Source: Epiperipatus broadwayi
Taxonomy: Eukaryota > Onychophora > Udeonychophora > Euonychophora > Peripatidae
Length of the DNA stretch: 64,000 nt
Reading direction: 5' to 3'
Assembly: GCA_028023455.1 (NCBI GenBank)
Contig: JAQFVV010000002.1
Span: forward strand, 31,255,725-31,319,724
Each line of letters begins with the position of its first letter. Position 1 is the first letter of the stretch. A program made the translations under genes and the position numbers. Positions 56,424 to 64,000 of the stretch are shown one piece after another. The notes below the pieces were generated by a model. The model made no database searches and had not been told where the DNA came from. It saw only the letters and a list, made by a program, of their open reading frames with translations.

Positions 56424-56552
56424 CTCTAGAAGAATTTAAAAATCCGTAATAGAAAATATCAAACAGAATAATGAATAACTATGCACTGCATGTGGACATA
56501 TTTTTGATCCACAGAGTAGTTTCTGTAGTCATTTGTAAAACTCATCTCTAGT

Positions 56553-56602
56553 ATTAATAATAATAATGATGATGATGATGATGATGATGACGATGATGAT
56601 GG
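56553..56602. repeat. (AAT)n/(GAT)n microsatellite
   Basis: A short trinucleotide run, 'aataataat' passing into 'gatgatgat' with one 'gac' interruption. Confidence 0.9.
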
Positions 56603-57737
56603 ATATCATCTATTTTTTACCTGTGAAGTTGAAATAGTCGTATGAGTTTGTAAACACTACTGATGTTGATTATCATTATTATTATGGCTAAGATTTTAAA
56701 ATCTAAAAAAATTTATATATAACACTTTCAAATATAAGCCGATTTAAAATATGGGCCAAAATTCTTAATACTAAGCCATAACTTTAATAGTATTTAAAAA
56801 GTTAACTCATAACTTAGTAGTGTTTTTAGATTCATTCTGTAGTCTCAAATTTTCTGCCAATTAACAACTAAAATTTCACTTAATTCAATGTCAATAAATA
56901 ATCATTTTGCAGGTTTATAGATTATAAGATAAAGTGCATTGTTATATTCATCTGTCCTTGGTCGAAAGAAAAATAAATTGCATGATGGATTAATTGCTAG
57001 TTGTATGTGTAAATTTATTTTAATTGTATACAATGCATAATTAAATATAAACTTTAAAAAAGTACAAAAGGTTAATTAATGACTCAAAATACCAGTTATA
57101 TATTTACTGCGCTAAATAATGCCATACGTAAAAAGAAAAATACTTGTTGAGCGATTAGATCGTAACTTTTTGATTTCCTAGTGGAGTTTACCTAATATTA
57201 ATAAGTTTGTTAAGCCACGTTTGCGTGTCATTGGCTCTCTTGTGGTCATTAAGTAATTGAAAATACTTGTAAGTTATCAGCTGAGCTATAAAATATTTCA
57301 GGAATTCTATGGAAGCTGTGAGATGAAACCATGCATATCTTTATTGACTGCCTTATCTAAACACGTAGCGGAGTTTTAATACAACAATTTGTTCTCTTTG
57401 ATACTATTCCAAGTAAATGGAAAAAAAAACAATTGAGTTATTTAAAATAAATAAATTAATAAACGTTTAAAAGTTAAAGCAACTGCACGTAAAAACATCT
57501 TTATTAACTTTGTTTGCGTACGTCTATTATGAAAACAATATTATTAGTTGTATTCAGAGCCGGATGAAGGATCGTCAGCATCCTTATCAAAACAGCCATT
57601 GGAGCCCCCCCCCCTCTCAAAAAAAGTTTCAATGTTTTATTAATGATAACGAAAAAAATTACTATTACATAATTTAAATAAAAGTATATTATGTACACTG
57701 AACTTTAGATATAATTAGAGAATATTTGAACAAAGTA
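56603..57737. other. AT-rich stretch with a possible hAT end
   Basis: No gene. 'cagagccggatgaagg' at 57,555, followed by a C run at 57,606-57,615, resembles one end of hAT-like MITEs that start CAGGGCCGGAT. No second end or target duplication was found, so it stays a weak call. Confidence 0.35.
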
Positions 57738-57925
57738 AAACTTTCACGCTCGATTCAGCTATCCACTCCATTTTATATAACCGATACACATGACAACATA
57801 CATGTAAAAAGATAAATGATCTCCAATATATATATATTTCGTACTAAACTATCACTCATCAGCTAGTCCAGTTCATCATTTCCCGCACCTATATACGATA
57901 AATGTTCAGTTTATATTAAGGACCA
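57738..57925 (+). repeat. Fold-back family F, truncated copy
   Basis: Follows the family-F outer arm ('tccactccattttatataac', 'gatctccaatatatatatat', 'tcactcatcagctagtccag') to 'tgttcagtttatattaagga', then stops. No second arm. Confidence 0.6.
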
Positions 57926-58977
57926 GGAAGCAATGGAATATGTATTCAAAGCTACTTTGGCTTCAATAGAATATATTGAAAGAATTGATTCAAAATATAC
58001 AATTAGGAAAGAGTGGTATATAGCTAACAACACTTACACTATAACCTGCAAAGAATCATGTTTTCCCATCTCCAAAAAGTGGATGTTCTAAAGTTCTAAA
58101 CTATAATTTATATAAATTTAAATACCATCCTCCTACATAGATATTACACCATTTTTTTATTCTGATTCTACTATGAATATGAGAACACAATATGCCCTGA
58201 AAGCGCTAAGCCGTCGTATTGTTACTCTGCTCAGCTCTATTGCTGCGTCTCCGGCGCACTTAACATATATGAAAGTCAATTAGTATAAGAAATTTAAATT
58301 TACGTGTTTTAAGGTGTTTAATAAAATTTAATGATATGTACCTATTGAAATTACAGAATACTAATTTATTATATTAATTGTACCTAGGTTAAACAATCAA
58401 ATATATATAAAGAAAGTAATATATAACGATATGCACACCAATCCAATTCTGGTTTCATAATTATATTATAATTATTTAATGTAAGAAGTGTAAGGTGTAA
58501 ATTAATAAGTAACCGCTAAATATTAAAAATTACATTAGCAAAGAGGTGTGCATAACTTATTAAAATGATCACTAAATCAAGTTCGATATTTATTAATAAT
58601 AATAATAATAAAAGATAAATAAAGTATATTGCTATATATATATTCCAACTAAATATCGTGAAGTATATCCTTCACCTGAATTATCATTAAGAAGATAAGT
58701 ACTTATAAAGCAAAGATTTATTTATTTTATGTTTATTATATAATATAAACAAATTCATATAAAATAAAAATGTTGTTACACGGCAAAAATAAAGGAAAGC
58801 TATTAATAATTATTAATATTCATAGAATTAGATAATTTATTAAAATACATTAAAATAATAAGCATGTTTGTTCGCTTACCTTATTTACAAAATGTAATGT
58901 CTGCAAATAACTGTTATAATCACCTAAATTTTTCAATACTCACAACAGGCGTATTGAAAATAATGTACTGTCAACAA
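57926..58977. other. AT-rich stretch, nothing recognised
   Basis: A short (AAT)n at 58,597-58,612. The segment 58,195-58,260 is GC-richer ('cgtctccggcgcac') but too short to assign. Confidence 0.45.
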
Positions 58978-59514
58978 ATAAATATCTACAATATATATTT
59001 AATATATAGGGTATATGAGCACAGACTTTCACATGACCCACCACTCTCCACTCTATCTCATAATACTGATACACTTGAACACATATATGTCAAAAAGATA
59101 AATAATCAACAATATGTGTATTTCATGCTAAACCAGCAATCATCAGTTGGTCCAGATTACATCTCTACCCATATATGCTGTAAGTGCTCAGATATATATT
59201 AAGATATCCAATCTTCATACTATAATGGACATGCTTCAATCTACTCCACACTCCAACTCTGTCCATTAAAGTATGAAGATTGGCTATCTTAATATATATC
59301 TGAGCACTTATAGAATATATGTGTAGAGATGGTAATCTGGACCAACTGATGATTGCTGGTTTAGCATGAAATACGTATATTGGTGATTATTTATCTTTTC
59401 GACATATATGTGTTCAAGTGTATCAGTGTTATGATATAGAGTGGAGAGTGGTGGGTCATGTGAAAGTCTATGCTTATATACCCTATATATTAAATACATA
59501 TTGTAGGTATTTAT
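58978..59514. mobile_element. Fold-back family F, near-perfect 537-bp palindrome
   Basis: Left end 'ataaatatctaca' and right end 'tgtaggtatttat'. Arms of more than 220 bp pair almost throughout around a short asymmetric loop near 59,225-59,260. The arms are so alike that both encode the same spurious peptide (containing HDPPLSTL) in opposite directions. Internal sites 'ttaatatatagggtatat' and its complement mark the inner arm start. This is the youngest-looking F copy. Confidence 0.8.
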
Positions 59515-59686
59515 CCAATATAAAATAGATTATCTAATCGCTAATAAACTCCTATATTATTTATTATTCTTTGTGTAGTAAAACGTTTGATATCATAAAT
59601 ATTGTTACAGCAAATGATGACATCTTTTTATAAGTTAAGCAATATATAGTAAATTGATTCTTTAAAGTAGAAATAATTCATATCAT

Positions 59687-60592
59687 CATCATCAACCATT
59701 ATTAATCCACTACAGGATGAAGGTCTCTCCAAGTTCAATCCATCTTTTCCTATCTTTAGCTTCTCTTCTCCACATCACCCCTGCACACTTTCTTATTTAA
59801 TCCATCCATCTCACATGTGGTCTCTTTCTGGGTCTTTTACAATCTCTTGGAATCCAGTTTAAAATTTTAATTGTACATCTGTTATCATCTCTTTTAACAA
59901 TATGTCCAGCCCAACTCCACTTCAGTCTTTTAAATTTTTTCAATGAGGTCAGTAACACCTGTTTGTTCTCTTACCCGTACATTGCATTTTTGATCCTTTC
60001 TTGTTACTCCCAACATACATCTCTCCATACTTCTTTGAGTGGTCTGAAGTCTCTGTATTGCTCTTTTATTAAGTGTCCAAGTCTCAGATCCAGAAGTAAA
60101 AACTGGCAAAATACATTTATTAAAAACCTTCCTTTTCAAACACATAGGCATATTTCCTTTTAGTATCAAGGTATTTCTACCAAAAGCACTCCAACCAAGT
60201 TTAATTCTATGATTAATTTCATCCATTATATTTCCATCTGTATTAATAATCTGACCAAGGTATTTGTAACAGTTAACTTCTTCTAACTCATCATAATCAA
60301 TCTTTATTTTCATATTTAGAGAAAATCTATTAAACATTACTTTAGTCTTTTTAAATTTATCTTTAGTTCTACTTTTCTACTTTCATCAGATAACTCCTGC
60401 AACATTTCCTGAAGCTCTAAAGCATTATTGCCAAAAACAACTACATCATCTGCAAAATCTAAATGACTTAAATAATCTCCATTTATTTTCACTCCTTTAG
60501 CTTCCCATTTTAACCCACAAAATACTTCTTGCAGCGCTGCTGTAAAAGGTTTTGGAGATATGGAGTCACCCTGTCTTACATCCTTTTCAATG
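59687..60592 (-). mobile_element. RTE-type LINE, third copy, running into the assembly gap
   Basis: Minus strand, with the 3' end in 'tcatcatcatcaacc'. Encodes the same protein as 37,338-39,086 from the GVRQGDSISP-like motif B (here DVRQGDSISPKPF) through FADD to LQWI, in several frames: 60,337-60,592, 59,930-60,337, and a degraded remainder to 59,700. Frameshifts near 60,345 and 59,930. The upstream part falls in the gap. Confidence 0.85.
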
Positions 60593-61092
60593 NNNNNNNN
60601 NNNNNNNNNNNNNNNNNNNNNNNNNNNNNNNNNNNNNNNNNNNNNNNNNNNNNNNNNNNNNNNNNNNNNNNNNNNNNNNNNNNNNNNNNNNNNNNNNNNN
60701 NNNNNNNNNNNNNNNNNNNNNNNNNNNNNNNNNNNNNNNNNNNNNNNNNNNNNNNNNNNNNNNNNNNNNNNNNNNNNNNNNNNNNNNNNNNNNNNNNNNN
60801 NNNNNNNNNNNNNNNNNNNNNNNNNNNNNNNNNNNNNNNNNNNNNNNNNNNNNNNNNNNNNNNNNNNNNNNNNNNNNNNNNNNNNNNNNNNNNNNNNNNN
60901 NNNNNNNNNNNNNNNNNNNNNNNNNNNNNNNNNNNNNNNNNNNNNNNNNNNNNNNNNNNNNNNNNNNNNNNNNNNNNNNNNNNNNNNNNNNNNNNNNNNN
61001 NNNNNNNNNNNNNNNNNNNNNNNNNNNNNNNNNNNNNNNNNNNNNNNNNNNNNNNNNNNNNNNNNNNNNNNNNNNNNNNNNNNNNNNNNNNN
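60593..61092. other. Assembly gap, exactly 500 N
   Basis: A run of 500 N, a conventional placeholder length in scaffolding, so the true distance is unknown. It joins the interior of an RTE element to a tetranucleotide array. Confidence 0.98.

Positions 61093-64000
<2,908 letters not shown>

Noticed and set aside
57555-57620. Second hAT MITE
   Set aside because: One end resembles CAGGGCCGGAT-type termini, but no matching second end or 8-bp duplication was found.
58864-59499. Two similar peptides on opposite strands
   Set aside because: Mirror translations of the two arms of a palindrome; no start context or domain.

Overview
The window looks like AT-rich, repeat-dominated, non-coding DNA from an invertebrate animal genome. 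The grounds are long (TA)n tracts, several clades of non-LTR retrotransposon, a Penelope-like element with a GIY-YIG endonuclease, a hAT transposon remnant, many fold-back elements, and a fixed-size 500-N scaffold gap. I cannot name the phylum or species from sequence alone. I found no convincing host protein-coding gene, tRNA, rRNA or CRISPR. Every substantial reading frame is a mobile-element ORF, an antisense shadow of one, or a frame through a simple repeat.

Layout. 1-3,113: repeat fragments and unique AT-rich DNA. 3,114-15,145: a 12-kb unit that I interpret as one LTR retrotransposon with unusually long (about 3.25 kb) LTRs. Each LTR carries a 191-bp and a 56-bp tandem array. The internal region has a primer-binding-site-like motif, a broken gag-like ORF with an 11-residue coiled-coil repeat, and about 3.7 kb with no recognisable pol. 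15-25 kb: fold-back elements of two families (called F and H here), (TA)n tracts, a truncated RTE-type LINE and a truncated Penelope-like element. About 25.9-32.1 kb: a two-ORF LINE (copy A) of L1/Tx1-like organisation, broken by frameshifts. 32.8-33.1 kb: a palindrome with perfect 97-bp arms. 37.3-39.0 kb: a 5'-truncated RTE element whose reverse transcriptase frame is fully open. 42.9-48.95 kb: a second, divergent copy (B) of the two-ORF LINE, with a poly(A) tail and a perfect 12-bp target-site duplication. 49.6-56.4 kb: a cluster of hairpin-type insertions, most with 10-13-bp flanking direct repeats, old RTE relics, and a hAT MITE with a perfect 8-bp target-site duplication. 57.7-60.6 kb: family-F repeats and a third RTE copy running into the gap. 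61.1-64.0 kb: a tetranucleotide (ACGC/ACGT)n array filling the rest of the window.

How the parts may work together (inference). The two-ORF LINE makes a 12-bp duplication with an A tail. The hairpin insertions (family H and relatives) have 11-13-bp duplications and a shared 3' tail, and one copy consists of the tail alone. This fits retroposition in trans by a LINE of this type. The most unusual items are the long array-bearing LTRs, the hairpin retroposons with a common tail, and hammerhead-like cores in the loops of fold-back elements.
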